A stretch of 64,000 nt of DNA, from assembly GCA_964599375.1 (NCBI GenBank), contig CAZREW010000006.1, forward strand, positions 135,378-199,377, given 5' to 3'. This DNA comes from JAUWCL01 sp964599375. GTDB lineage: Bacteria; Krumholzibacteriota; Krumholzibacteriia; Krumholzibacteriales; Krumholzibacteriaceae. The notes beneath the pieces were generated by a model. That model ran no database searches, was not told where the DNA came from, and saw only the letters and a list, made by a program, of their open reading frames with translations. Below, in pieces: positions 17,215 through 25,941 of this stretch. The translations under genes were made by a program, and so were the position numbers. Within the stretch, counting starts at the first letter, position 1. The number at the start of each line of letters is the position of its first letter.

Positions 17215-19224
17215 ATGAGACGGACCGTTATTCCAGCGATATTGATCCTGCTTGCCGCTTCCGGCGCGGCGGCCCAGGACAGGTTCGGGGCGATCGACAG
17301 GGACCTTCTTCTTAAGTTTGAAAGGCCCCCCGTGCGGACGGACAGGCGGTTCCTCCTCGCGCCGCAACCGACCCCCGGCCAGATGCTGTTCGACGCGATA
17401 CATTACGACGTGGATATCGCTTTCGACGAGATCACCGGCCAGGTGGAAGGAAGAGTGACGGCCGTCGTCGAGAGCACTGCCGGTCCCCTCTCCCAGATCG
17501 ACCTGAACGCTGATCCGGTCCTCTCGATACTCGCGGTCGAGATGGAAGCGTACGGTCCCCTGTCATTCTCGCGGACCGGCGACGTCCTTTCAATAACGCT
17601 CCCCTATACTCTCGCTCAGGGAGAGCGCGCGAACCTCTATGTCTTCTTCGAGGGAAACCCGATCGCCGCCCTTCACCCCGGGCTCTTCATAAGGACTCAT
17701 GCTTCGGGGACGTCCCTCTATTCGCTCAGCGAGCCATGGAGCGCCAGGACCTGGTGGCCGTGCAAGGATTACCCCGACGACAAGGCCACATTCGACATCG
17801 CCCTGTCGGTCAGGCCCGGCCTTTTCGCCGCCTCTAACGGAGAGTTCATCGGCCAGGCCGACACGACGCACTGGGGCGAGCCGTTCATTCGATACACGTG
17901 GAAGGAAGAGTACGTGATGCCGCCCTATCTCTTCTCGATCGCAGCCTCACCGTACGTACTCCTGACGGACCATTTCGTGTACGCCCCGGGCGAGACGATG
18001 CTGGTGACAAACTATGTCTATCCCCACCTCGCCGCTCAGGCCGCCGTCGACCTCGATATCGCCGTACCGGCGCTCTCTCATTTCTCCTCGCTCCTCGGGA
18101 TGTACCCGTTCATCGACGAGAAGTACGGCGTCGCGACATGCGGGATAGGCGGAGGGATGGAGCACCAGACCCTGACCAGCTACGGGGCGGCGCTTCTGAC
18201 CGGCGACCACAGGTACGACTGGGTCTATATCCATGAGCTCGGGCACCAGTGGTTCGGGGACCGGGTGACCTGCGCCGACTGGACACATATCTGGCTCAAC
18301 GAGGGGTGGGCGAGCTACTTCGAGGCCCTCTGGTTCGAGCATGTCGGCGGGCCGGGCGACCTCGAGGCCTACATGCAGACGATGGACACGCCGCTCTACT
18401 GGCACGGCCCCGTCCTGCGCGACCCCGGCAGCACCGACCCCTGGTACTACTTCGACCGCGTCGTATACGACAAGGGCGCCTGGATCGTGCACATGCTAAG
18501 GCACATCATGGGCGACCAGGCCTTCTTCGACGCCACCAGGGCGTACCTCGCCGATCCGCAGTTCAGCTACGGCAACGCCGACAGCGAGCAGTTCGAAGCG
18601 ATCTTCGAGGGGTTCTACGGGGGCCCGCTCGACTGGTTCTTCGATCCCTGGCTGACCCGCACCGACAGGCTCGCGTACGAATGGCAGTGGAACTCGTGGG
18701 AGCAGGACGGGCGCGATTACCTGTCGATATTTGTCGGGCAGCTGGTCGATCCCCCCTACGCGATGCCTGTCGATTTCCGCGTCTCATCGGGAGCCGGGAC
18801 CGCCGATACCGTCCTATGGATCGACGAGTCGGAGGAATCTTTCATATTCGAAACGACGGGGCTCGCGACCGGCGTGCAGTTCGACCCGGACGGCTGGGTC
18901 CTCTGCGACGCGACAGATATCGCGTCGGACGCGGAGAATCCTCCCGCCGCCCCATTCCTCTCGCAGAACTGGCCCAATCCCTTCAACCCCTCGACGACCC
19001 TGCGGTTCGGCCTCGACCGCCCGGGGGCAGTGCGGCTCTGCATCTACAATGCGCGCGGCAGGCTCGTCAGGACGCTGATAGACGGGCGCCTGGGCGAAGG
19101 AACGCACGAGGCGGTCTGGAACGGGAAAGACTCGGAGGGACGGCCTGCCGCCTCGGGGATCTATTTCTGCAGGATGACCTCCGTCGAGAATTCGTTCACG
19201 GTAAAGATGGTCCTGCTTCGCTGA
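17215..19224 (+). CDS. Secreted M1-family metallopeptidase with FlgD-type C-terminal sorting domain
   Basis: A 669-residue protein with signal peptide (VIPAILILLAASGAAAQ). The zinc site is HELGH (His340, Glu341, His344) with the third ligand Glu363 in NEGWASYFE, the classic HExxH-x18-E of M1 peptidases. The substrate-recognition motif is GGGMEH (312-317) rather than GAMEN. After the catalytic part, the last ~90 residues (QNWPNPFNPSTTLRFGL ... GIYFCRM ... VLLR) form a FlgD-like Ig domain used as a sorting tag in type IX-type secretion. Expected to be an extracellular aminopeptidase. A good promoter and ribosome binding site mark the ATG. Confidence 0.92.
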   Translation: MRRTVIPAILILLAASGAAAQDRFGAIDRDLLLKFERPPVRTDRRFLLAPQPTPGQMLFDAIHYDVDIAFDEITGQVEGRVTAVVESTAGPLSQIDLNADPVLSILAVEMEAYGPLSFSRTGDVLSITLPYTLAQGERANLYVFFEGNPIAALHPGLFIRTHASGTSLYSLSEPWSARTWWPCKDYPDDKATFDIALSVRPGLFAASNGEFIGQADTTHWGEPFIRYTWKEEYVMPPYLFSIAASPYVLLTDHFVYAPGETMLVTNYVYPHLAAQAAVDLDIAVPALSHFSSLLGMYPFIDEKYGVATCGIGGGMEHQTLTSYGAALLTGDHRYDWVYIHELGHQWFGDRVTCADWTHIWLNEGWASYFEALWFEHVGGPGDLEAYMQTMDTPLYWHGPVLRDPGSTDPWYYFDRVVYDKGAWIVHMLRHIMGDQAFFDATRAYLADPQFSYGNADSEQFEAIFEGFYGGPLDWFFDPWLTRTDRLAYEWQWNSWEQDGRDYLSIFVGQLVDPPYAMPVDFRVSSGAGTADTVLWIDESEESFIFETTGLATGVQFDPDGWVLCDATDIASDAENPPAAPFLSQNWPNPFNPSTTLRFGLDRPGAVRLCIYNARGRLVRTLIDGRLGEGTHEAVWNGKDSEGRPAASGIYFCRMTSVENSFTVKMVLLR

Positions 19225-19268
19225 TGTGCGGCCGCTCTGACAGTGCTTATTGCGCCAACGCTTCGCGA

Positions 19269-19306
19269 ACCGGGTATTTCAAGCAAGAATCCTGCTTCAA
19301 CCCGGT
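19269..19306. terminator. Hairpin after the M1 gene, possible terminator
   Basis: Outer 7-bp stem ACCGGGT (19269-19275) with ACCCGGT (19300-19306), and inner stem AAGCA (19281-19285) with TGCTT (19293-19297). It lies 44 nt after the M1 stop in a convergent gap. There is no T-run, so intrinsic termination is uncertain. A second small hairpin, TTACCG...CGGTAA, follows at 19319-19340. Confidence 0.4.
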
Positions 19307-19391
19307 GTGGTAATATTCTTACCGTCACCGGTGGCGGTAAAGATCCTGTCGCTTTCACTGGGCTGAGCCTAAACACCGAAAAGGCCTGGCC

Positions 19392-20552
19392 CTACATGAA
19401 CAGCAGGGGCAGCTGGTCGGCGACGAGGAATCCCTCGACTGTCGGGATGACGCGCCCCCCCTCGATACGGACCATCGAGAGCTCGAGCAGTTCTTCGAGC
19501 GTCTCCTCCCAGCCGGAGCGCTCCATCAGCAGCGAAGTCTCCACTCCGAGGTCCGTCCTGAACCCGAGCATCAGCCTCTCCGCCCTAACCATTTCTTCCG
19601 AGAGTATCTCCTCGCCAGCGAGCGGGCGTTTTCCTTCGTCCAGGTCGGCGAGCCAGCGCTCCACCGACCGGTGGTTCCAGCGCCTGGCCCGGCCGTCGAA
19701 GGAATGGGCGGCAGGGCCGAGGCCGAGATAGGGGCTCCTGAGCCAGTAGCGCATGTTGTGCCGGGAGTAATTCTCATCGCCGGACGGAGTCTCCTGATCT
19801 CTCCTCGCGAAATTCGAGACTTCGTAGTGGACATACCCTCCGCCCGAGAGGACGCGCGAAGTCTCGAGGAACATCTCCCTCTGGACCTCTTCGCACGCGC
19901 AGACCGCTTCACCGGCAAGCATCCTCTCTCCCATCGGCGTGCCTGGCTCCAGCGTGAGCTGGTAGCAGGAGATGTGCTCCGGCCCGAAATCCAGCGCCCT
20001 CTCGAGGCTGCCTCTCCACCCTTCCAGCGTCTGCCCGGCCAGCCCGAAGATCAGGTCGATCCCGATCCTTTTGAATCCGGACCCCCGCGCCGTCTCTATC
20101 GCCGCCTCGGCCCCGGCGGCGTCATGCCGCCTCCCGAGGTACTCTAGTTCCCGGTCGTCGAACGACTGGACCCCTATGCTTATCCTGTTGAACCCGCCCC
20201 CAAGATACGTCTCGAGCGCTTCGGGCGTAACGTCGTCCGGATTTACCTCGACGGTCACTTCCGCTCCATCCTCGAGCCCGTGGGAACGCGATACGATGCC
20301 GGGAAGCTCCGAGACCAGTTCCGGCGCGATCACCGAGGGAGTGCCCCCTCCGACATACAGCGAGCCCGCCGGCCCGGAGATCTCCAGCCCCGACAGACCC
20401 GCCTCGGTCTCCGCGCCGCGGATGAACCGGCCGGCGGTATCGGACGACGGCCCGGAAACAGGAAGGCCCGTCACCGAGTAGAAATCACAGTACGCGCATT
20501 TTGTCCTGCAGAAGGGTACATGGACATATACGCCGGGAGAGTTGATATCCAT
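19392..20552 (-). CDS. hemW: HemW-like radical SAM heme chaperone
   Basis: A 386-residue protein with the radical SAM cluster motif C-x3-C-x2-C at Cys15, Cys19 and Cys22, followed by Asp-Phe. HemW has CxxxCxxCxF where the true coproporphyrinogen dehydrogenase HemN has CxxxCxxCxC, so HemW is favoured. VGGGTPSVI (SAM-binding glycine motif) and the VEVNPDD and GVQSFDD motifs of the HemN/HemW family are all visible, as is a C-terminal HemN_C region. It is cytoplasmic and thought to deliver heme to membrane proteins. It lies 45 nt downstream of lepA on the same strand, an arrangement also known from other bacteria. Confidence 0.9.
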   Translation of the reverse strand: MDINSPGVYVHVPFCRTKCAYCDFYSVTGLPVSGPSSDTAGRFIRGAETEAGLSGLEISGPAGSLYVGGGTPSVIAPELVSELPGIVSRSHGLEDGAEVTVEVNPDDVTPEALETYLGGGFNRISIGVQSFDDRELEYLGRRHDAAGAEAAIETARGSGFKRIGIDLIFGLAGQTLEGWRGSLERALDFGPEHISCYQLTLEPGTPMGERMLAGEAVCACEEVQREMFLETSRVLSGGGYVHYEVSNFARRDQETPSGDENYSRHNMRYWLRSPYLGLGPAAHSFDGRARRWNHRSVERWLADLDEGKRPLAGEEILSEEMVRAERLMLGFRTDLGVETSLLMERSGWEETLEELLELSMVRIEGGRVIPTVEGFLVADQLPLLFM

Positions 20553-20597
20553 ATTGATCTGCCTGCACCACCACGGAGCTGACGGGCAACCGGGCGA

Positions 20598-22394
20598 TCA
20601 TTCATCCTGAGTCTTCAGCACGGCGACGAACGCGGACTGGGGGATCGAGACCTTGCCGATCGTCTTCATCCTCTTCTTCCCCTTCGCCTGCTTCTCGAGA
20701 AGCTTTCGCTTGCGGGTTATGTCCCCGCCGTAGCACTTCGCCAGCACGTCCTTCCGGAAGGCGGAGATCGTCGAGCGGGCTATTATCTTGCCGCCTATCG
20801 CGCCCTGGACGGCGATCTTGAACATATGCTTCGGGATCTCGTCGCGCAGCCTGTCGCAGACCTGCTTGGCCCTGTGCCTCGCCCTGTCGCGGTGCACGAT
20901 CATGGCGAGCGCGTCGACCTTCTCCCCGTTCACGAGGATGTCTATCTTGACGAGGTCGTTCTTCCTGTAGTCGATCAGCTCGTAGTCGAACGAGCCGTAC
21001 CCCTGTGTTATCGTCTTGAGTTTGTCGTAGAAATCGTGGATCACCTCGGCGAGCGGCATGTCGAACACCAGCTCGATCCTGCCGGGGGCCGGGTAGCTGA
21101 AATGCGAGTTCTCGCCGCGGCGGCTGAGGCAGAGCTGCATGACAGCCCCCATATACTTCTCGGGAAAGAGTATGCTCGCGCGTATGTACGGCTCGAACGC
21201 GTTCTCGATATGCGCCGGGTCGGGATAGTACTCCGGGTTGTCCACCGCCAGCTCCGACCCGTCGGCCATCACGAACTTGTACAGCACGCTCGGCGACGTC
21301 ATTATGATCGCCTGGTTGAACTCCCGCTCGAGCCTCTCCTGGAATACCTCGAGATGCAGCAGCCCGAGAAAGCCGCACCTGAACCCGTGGCCGAGGGCCG
21401 CCGAGGAGTCCTTCTGGTATATCAGCGAGGCATCGTTGAGCTTGTACTTCTCGAGCGAATCGGCCAGGGCGTTGTAATCGTTCGAGTCGATCGGGTAGAT
21501 AGATGAGAACACGACCGGCTTGACCTCCTTGAACCCAGGCAACTGTAAAGAGACCGTGTCGCCCTCGTGTATCACCGTGTCGCCGATCCTAGTGTCGCTT
21601 ACGGTCTTGATGCCGGCGATTATGTATCCGACCTCGCCGGTATCGAGGCTTTTCCGCTTTTCCCTCTTCAGCTTGAAGATGCCGACCTCTTCGACCTTGT
21701 ATATGGTCCCGAGTGACATGAGCCTGATCGAGTCGCCCGGCTTCACCGACCCGTCCATGACGCGGCAGTGGATGATCGCCCCGCGGAACGGGTCGTACTG
21801 CGCGTCGAATATCAGCGCCCTCAATGGCGCGTTCTCGTCCCCTTTCGGCGGGGGGACCTTCTCTACTATCGCCTCGAGGATATCCTCGACCCCGGTCCCG
21901 TTCCTCGCCGAGCAGAGTATCGCCTCGTCCGAATCGAGCCCCAGTTCGAGCTCGATCTGCTCGCGGGCCATGTTTATGTCGGCTGACGGCAGGTCGATCT
22001 TGTTTATCACCGGTATTATCGCCAGGTCGTGCTCGAGGGCAAGATAGAGATTGGCCAGCGTCTGGGCCTCGACGCCCTGGCTCGCGTCGACCAGAAGCAG
22101 GACCCCCTCGCACGAGGCGAGGGCCCTGGAGACCTCGTAAGTGAAATCGACGTGCCCGGGGGTATCGATCAGGTTAAGGACGTATTCCCTGCCGTCTCCA
22201 GCGGTATAGGGGATCGCCACAGTCTGGCTCTTGATCGTGATGCCGCGCTCACGCTCGATATCCATCGTATCGAGCATCTGGTCGTGGAAATCGCGGTCGG
22301 CGACCAGCCCGGCCCGCTGGATCAGCCTGTCGGCCAGGGTCGACTTCCCGTGGTCTATATGGGCGGTTATGCTGAAATTCCTGATATTCTTCAT
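20598..22394 (-). CDS. lepA: Translation elongation factor 4 (LepA), GTPase
   Basis: A 598-residue protein, the usual LepA length. It shows the G1 loop AHIDHGKST, G3 DTPGHVDF, G4 NKID, and the LepA-specific GHGFRCGFLGLLHLEVFQER in domain V. The basic C-terminal domain (KRKLLEKQAKGKKRM) is specific to LepA and absent from EF-G. It acts on the ribosome. ATG 22394 is chosen because homologues begin MxNIRNFSIIAHIDHGKST; an upstream ATG at 22463 would add 23 residues that overlap the predicted promoter. Cotranscription with hemW is likely. Confidence 0.97.
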   Translation of the reverse strand: MKNIRNFSITAHIDHGKSTLADRLIQRAGLVADRDFHDQMLDTMDIERERGITIKSQTVAIPYTAGDGREYVLNLIDTPGHVDFTYEVSRALASCEGVLLLVDASQGVEAQTLANLYLALEHDLAIIPVINKIDLPSADINMAREQIELELGLDSDEAILCSARNGTGVEDILEAIVEKVPPPKGDENAPLRALIFDAQYDPFRGAIIHCRVMDGSVKPGDSIRLMSLGTIYKVEEVGIFKLKREKRKSLDTGEVGYIIAGIKTVSDTRIGDTVIHEGDTVSLQLPGFKEVKPVVFSSIYPIDSNDYNALADSLEKYKLNDASLIYQKDSSAALGHGFRCGFLGLLHLEVFQERLEREFNQAIIMTSPSVLYKFVMADGSELAVDNPEYYPDPAHIENAFEPYIRASILFPEKYMGAVMQLCLSRRGENSHFSYPAPGRIELVFDMPLAEVIHDFYDKLKTITQGYGSFDYELIDYRKNDLVKIDILVNGEKVDALAMIVHRDRARHRAKQVCDRLRDEIPKHMFKIAVQGAIGGKIIARSTISAFRKDVLAKCYGGDITRKRKLLEKQAKGKKRMKTIGKVSIPQSAFVAVLKTQDE

Positions 22395-22461
22395 GATCGC
22401 GCCTGGGCTGCTCCCCCTCCCGCCATGCCGCGTTACAGATGAAAGTGCAGGTACAATCAGC

Positions 22462-22490
22462 AATCTACAGGTTTAATGTGCAAGTGTAAA
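22462..22490 (-). promoter_or_regulatory. Putative lepA promoter
   Basis: On the minus strand TTTACA (22490-22485), a 17-nt spacer, and TAGATT (22467-22462). Transcription would begin near 22455, giving a leader of about 60 nt before the lepA ATG. Confidence 0.5.
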
Positions 22491-22508
22491 GTGCGGCCTT
22501 GCGTCGAT

Positions 22509-22539
22509 AGGCCCGTCCCAGCTGATCCGGGACGGGCCT
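22509..22539 (-). terminator. Strong hairpin downstream of hcp
   Basis: An 11-bp perfect stem AGGCCCGTCCC (22509-22519) with GGGACGGGCCT (22529-22539) and a 9-nt loop, 42 nt after the hcp stop. No T-run follows on either strand, so it may stop transcription only partly or protect the hcp mRNA 3' end. Confidence 0.5.
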
Positions 22540-22581
22540 CGGTGAGATCAGATATCACAGCAGGATACCGGCCGGCCGGGG

Positions 22582-24225
22582 TCATCCCATCATCGCGGCG
22601 ACGTCCTCCTTCGCCCCGCCTGTCGGCGATATGCCGAAGGTCTCCACGAGGACCTTCGCGACGTTGGGCGAGAGGAAGGCCGGCAGCGTCGGCCCGAGCT
22701 TTATCTCCTTGAAGCCGAGGTGGAGCAGGGCGAGAAGGACCGCGACCGCCTTCTGCTCGTACCAGGCGATATCGAACGCGATCGGCAGGTCGTTGACGTC
22801 TTCTAGCTCGAAGGCTTCCTTGAGCTTCAGCGCCGTGACGGCAAGCGAGTACGAATCGTTGCACTGGCCCGCGTCGAGGATGCGGGGGATGCCGCCGATG
22901 TCCCCGAGGTCGAGCTTGTTGTACCGATACTTCGCGCATCCGGCGGTCAGTATGACCGCGTCCTTCGGGAGGTTCTCGGCGACCTCGGTGAAGTACTCGC
23001 GCCCCTTCTGCCTCCCGTCGCAGCCAGCCATAACTACAAACTTTTTTATCTCGCCCGACTTGACGGCCTCCACGATGGTCCCCGCCAGCGCGGCGACCTG
23101 CGCATGCGCGAATCCGCCGACGATCTGGCCGTCCTCGATCTGCTCAGGAGCGGGCGAACCCTTTGCCAGCTCGATGATCTCCGAGAAATCCTTCTTTCCG
23201 CCGTCCGGCCTGTCGGCGATGTGCCTGACACCAGGGTATCCGGCCATGCCGGTTGTGAAGATCCTGTCCCTGTACCCCTCTTTTACCGGGGTGATGCAGT
23301 TCGTCGTCATCAGGATCGGGCCGTTGAACGAGTCGAACTCCCTGTCCTGCCTGTACCAGGCGCCCCCGTAGTTCCCGGCGAGGTGCCCGTACTTCTTGAA
23401 CGAAGGATAGTAGTGCGCCGGCAGCATCTCGCCGTGCGTGTATACGTCGACGCCGGTCCCCTCAGTCTGCTCGAGGAGCTCCTCGAGGTCCTTGAGGTCG
23501 TGCCCCGAGACGAGGATGCCGGGGTTTTTCCGCACCCCGGTCTTTACCATCGACATCTCGGGGTCGCCGTAGGTGCCGGTATTCGCCTGGTCGAGCAGGG
23601 CCATCGTATCGACGGCGCATTTTCCGGCCTCGAGGACGAGCCCGGTGAGCTCATCGCCCGAAAGATCCTGCGTAGTCGCGGCCAGCCCCTTCATGATGAA
23701 GGAGTAGATCCCGTCGCTCTCGTACCCGAGGACCCAGGCGTGATGAGCGTAGGCCGCTATCCCCTTGAGCCCGTATGTAAGGAGCTCCCTTAACGAGCGG
23801 ACGTCCTCGTCCCCGGTCGACAGCACTCCGACTTCGAGGCCTTTCGCCTTCAAAGCGTCGATGCCGGCTCCGGGGCCCGGAGCCCATGTCGCCGCCTCGT
23901 GCGGTTCTCCCTCGAGCTCGCCGGCATATTTCTTCATAAGACTGTCGCGCAGGGCGATGCCCTCTGCGATAAGCTCCGCGAACCGTCCGTCGTCGAAATT
24001 CCCGTTGGTGATGGTGGAGAAAAGCGCGCCGGTCAGGAACCTTCCCGTGGCCATGAAATCGTCGCTTCCTTCCACGGCCCTGGAGCCCGGTATCGACACT
24101 CCCTTCGAGATGAATATGAGAAGGTCTTGGAGGGCCGCGGTATCCGGCTTCTTTCCGCAGACGCCCGATTTCGTGCAGCCCTTGTTCCCGGCCGTTTCCT
24201 GACACTGATAGCAGAACATGTTCAT
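22582..24225 (-). CDS. hcp: Hybrid cluster protein (Hcp/prismane, hydroxylamine/NO reductase), class I type
   Basis: A 547-residue protein. The N-terminal cluster ligands follow C-x2-C-x8-C-x5-C (FCYQCQETAGNKGCTKSGVCG), the spacing of class I Hcp from anaerobes such as Desulfovibrio, rather than the longer spacing of enterobacterial Hcp. Downstream hybrid-cluster signatures include SGHDLKDLEELL, YTHGEMLPAH, GGAWYRQ, NCITP, VMAGCDGR, LTAGCAKYR and GQCNDSYS. The enzyme reduces hydroxylamine or NO under nitrosative stress in the cytoplasm. ATG 24225 has GAAGGAGA 9 nt upstream; an earlier in-frame start at 24285 would add 20 unlike residues. It is divergent from a Crp/Fnr regulator with an FNR-type palindrome between them. 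Confidence 0.96.
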   Translation of the reverse strand: MNMFCYQCQETAGNKGCTKSGVCGKKPDTAALQDLLIFISKGVSIPGSRAVEGSDDFMATGRFLTGALFSTITNGNFDDGRFAELIAEGIALRDSLMKKYAGELEGEPHEAATWAPGPGAGIDALKAKGLEVGVLSTGDEDVRSLRELLTYGLKGIAAYAHHAWVLGYESDGIYSFIMKGLAATTQDLSGDELTGLVLEAGKCAVDTMALLDQANTGTYGDPEMSMVKTGVRKNPGILVSGHDLKDLEELLEQTEGTGVDVYTHGEMLPAHYYPSFKKYGHLAGNYGGAWYRQDREFDSFNGPILMTTNCITPVKEGYRDRIFTTGMAGYPGVRHIADRPDGGKKDFSEIIELAKGSPAPEQIEDGQIVGGFAHAQVAALAGTIVEAVKSGEIKKFVVMAGCDGRQKGREYFTEVAENLPKDAVILTAGCAKYRYNKLDLGDIGGIPRILDAGQCNDSYSLAVTALKLKEAFELEDVNDLPIAFDIAWYEQKAVAVLLALLHLGFKEIKLGPTLPAFLSPNVAKVLVETFGISPTGGAKEDVAAMMG

Positions 24226-24295
24226 GGTCCCGTCTCCTTCCGGCTCCTGGCTCGCGCGGCCCGCGGGGATCTTGTTTCGCGGCACCGTCAGCAGA

Positions 24296-24301
24296 ATAAT
24301 A
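24296..24301 (-). promoter_or_regulatory. Predicted hcp -10 element
   Basis: TATTAT on the minus strand (24301-24296) would give a start near 24289. The palindrome at 24324-24337 is then centred at -41.5, the standard class II activator position of Crp/Fnr proteins. No good independent -35 is present, as expected for an activated promoter. Confidence 0.5.
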
Positions 24302-24323
24302 ACCCGTCCGGCGGAGCGGCGCC

Positions 24324-24337
24324 TTGACCTGGGTCAA
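24324..24337. promoter_or_regulatory. Crp/Fnr (HcpR-like) operator between hcp and its regulator
   Basis: A perfect palindrome TTGACCTGGGTCAA, that is TTGAC-N4-GTCAA, with the same 5-4-5 geometry as the FNR box. HcpR regulators of hcp genes are known to use TTGAC-type sites. It sits in the divergent spacer, 99 nt from hcp and 58 nt from the regulator start. Confidence 0.75.
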
Positions 24338-24395
24338 TTCCCGGATGATTCCTGATGCAAAGAGTATTTAGCCAGTTGATATTGTAACATCATTG

Positions 24396-25091
24396 ATGCA
24401 GTATGAAAAGACTATGGACGCAACAGCGATATTGTTGAAAACGGCGCTCTTCAAGGACCTGAGCGGGGAATCGCTCAGGAGGCTTTCGGAGGGTAGCCGC
24501 AGGCTCGAGGTCGCCAGGGGGGAGCATCTCTTCCTCGAAGGCGACGAGGGAAGAGACATTTTCGTACTCGCCGAGGGAGGCGTCCGGCTCTACAAGCTGG
24601 CCGAGGACGGACAGGAGACGACCGTGAAGCTGGTCGAGCCGTTCGAGACCTTCGCCGAGATCGCGTTCTTTGACAACGGCCGCTACCCGGTAAGCGCGAT
24701 CGCCACGAAATACTCGGCCGTCCAGGCCATATCCGGCCCGGCATTCCAGGCTCTCCTAGGGGACCGCGTCTTCCGCGGGGAGTTCATCTCCACCCTGATC
24801 GGCAGGATCCGTTACCTCACGCAGAGGATCCACTACCTTACCGCCTATGACGTGGAGCAGCGTTTCTTCCGTTTCCTGTACGAGCAGTGCGGGACGGAAG
24901 GGACCTGCACTATCGAGATCCCCAAGAAGGAGATCGCGGCCGCCATAGGCACGGTCCCCGAGACCCTTTCGCGTCTCATACTCCGGCTGCGCGACAGGGG
25001 CGACATCGAATGGAAAGGCTCGAATATAAAGGTGAGAGAAGGCCTGTGGGAAGAGCAGGGATATCTCCCCGGCGACGGCAGACCGGAATGA
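24396..25091 (+). CDS. Crp/Fnr-family transcription regulator, probable HcpR
   Basis: About 231 residues: an N-terminal cyclic-nucleotide-binding-type beta barrel (about 15-125, with GEHLFLEGDEGRDIFVLAEGG), a dimerisation helix, and a C-terminal winged helix (KKEIAAAIGTVPETLSRLILRLRDRGDI, about 170-200) with the E-T-L-S-R recognition-helix pattern of Crp/Fnr proteins. There are no Fnr-type N-terminal cysteines, so it is not an Fe-S oxygen sensor; HcpR proteins sense NO, in known cases through bound heme. Divergence from hcp and the intervening palindrome support control of hcp. The start is ATG at 24396 (a TTG lies directly before); no clear ribosome binding site precedes it, so a leaderless or short-leader mRNA is possible. 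Confidence 0.85.
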   Translation: MQYEKTMDATAILLKTALFKDLSGESLRRLSEGSRRLEVARGEHLFLEGDEGRDIFVLAEGGVRLYKLAEDGQETTVKLVEPFETFAEIAFFDNGRYPVSAIATKYSAVQAISGPAFQALLGDRVFRGEFISTLIGRIRYLTQRIHYLTAYDVEQRFFRFLYEQCGTEGTCTIEIPKKEIAAAIGTVPETLSRLILRLRDRGDIEWKGSNIKVREGLWEEQGYLPGDGRPE

Positions 25092-25115
25092 CAGGCCAGC
25101 GAAGGCGCGGTGCCC

Positions 25116-25823
25116 ATGGATCTGCGTGACGTATACAGAAAGATCCCCCGCCGGTACGAAAGCACCAACCATCTCCTGACGCTCGGCCTCGACAGGCCCT
25201 GGAGGAAGCTGGCTGCCGGGATCGCCGTGCGTTCGGCACTGGAGTCGGGCGAGGCCGGCGCGGGGCCGTGGCTAGACCTCTGCAGCGGCACGGGCGAGAC
25301 GGCCATCCTTCTCTCCTCCCGCTCGCCCGGCGGCGTGGACGTTGTCTCGGCCGATTTTTCCGTGCCCATGCTGAACGAGGGGATCAGGCGCCGCGGCGCC
25401 GGCTCGCTAATCCCCGTGGCGGCCTCCTCCGACGCGCTCCCCTTTCCCGACGCCACATTCGGCCTCGTGACGGTGACCTTCGCCGCGAGGAACCTCCGCA
25501 GCCACGGCGGGCTGTTCCGCGCGTCGCTGCGCGAGATAAAGAGGGTGCTCAGGCCCGGCGGGATCTTCGTCGACCTCGAGACGAGCCAGCCCCGCTCGGC
25601 CCTTGTGAGAAGCCTCCTGCACATATACGCGGGGACAGCCGTGGGCAGGTTGGGAAGGCTGCTGACCGGCGAGAAGGAGGGGTACGCCTATCTCTCCGGC
25701 TCTATCCGTTCATTTCCGGGAGCGTCCGGCCTGGCGGCCGAGATCGGTGCTGCGGGCTTTTCCGGAGTAGCGTGGAAGGAAATAATGTTCGGGGTCGTGG
25801 CCATTCACACGGCGATCGCCTGA
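25116..25823 (+). CDS. UbiE/MenG-like quinone C-methyltransferase
   Basis: About 235 residues. The start, DVYRKIPRRYESTNHLLTLG, is the UbiE/COQ5 opening (F-x-x-I-A-x-x-Y-D-x-x-N-x-x-L-S-x-G). The SAM-binding motif I is LDLCSGTGETAILL; later motifs are ADFSVPMLNEG, DALPFPDATFGLVTVTFAARNL and RVLRPGG. It would methylate demethylmenaquinone or a related quinone in the membrane. ATG 25116 has GAAGG 10 nt upstream; GTG 25110 is an alternative. It follows the regulator gene by 24 nt and is probably cotranscribed. Confidence 0.85.
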   Translation: MDLRDVYRKIPRRYESTNHLLTLGLDRPWRKLAAGIAVRSALESGEAGAGPWLDLCSGTGETAILLSSRSPGGVDVVSADFSVPMLNEGIRRRGAGSLIPVAASSDALPFPDATFGLVTVTFAARNLRSHGGLFRASLREIKRVLRPGGIFVDLETSQPRSALVRSLLHIYAGTAVGRLGRLLTGEKEGYAYLSGSIRSFPGASGLAAEIGAAGFSGVAWKEIMFGVVAIHTAIA

Positions 25824-25941
25824 AGGCACGTGAGCGGAAGAGGCGCCGGCCCGGGTCGTTCTGTTTATTCTGTACACTCCGTGTCATTTCTGCGAACATC
25901 ACGCACATGATCATCAGTGATATCCCCGCGGGGGGCTGAAT

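Noticed and set aside
19269..19340. A REP-type repeat family after the M1 gene
   Set aside because: Two hairpins are adjacent but unlike each other, and neither recurs elsewhere in the window.
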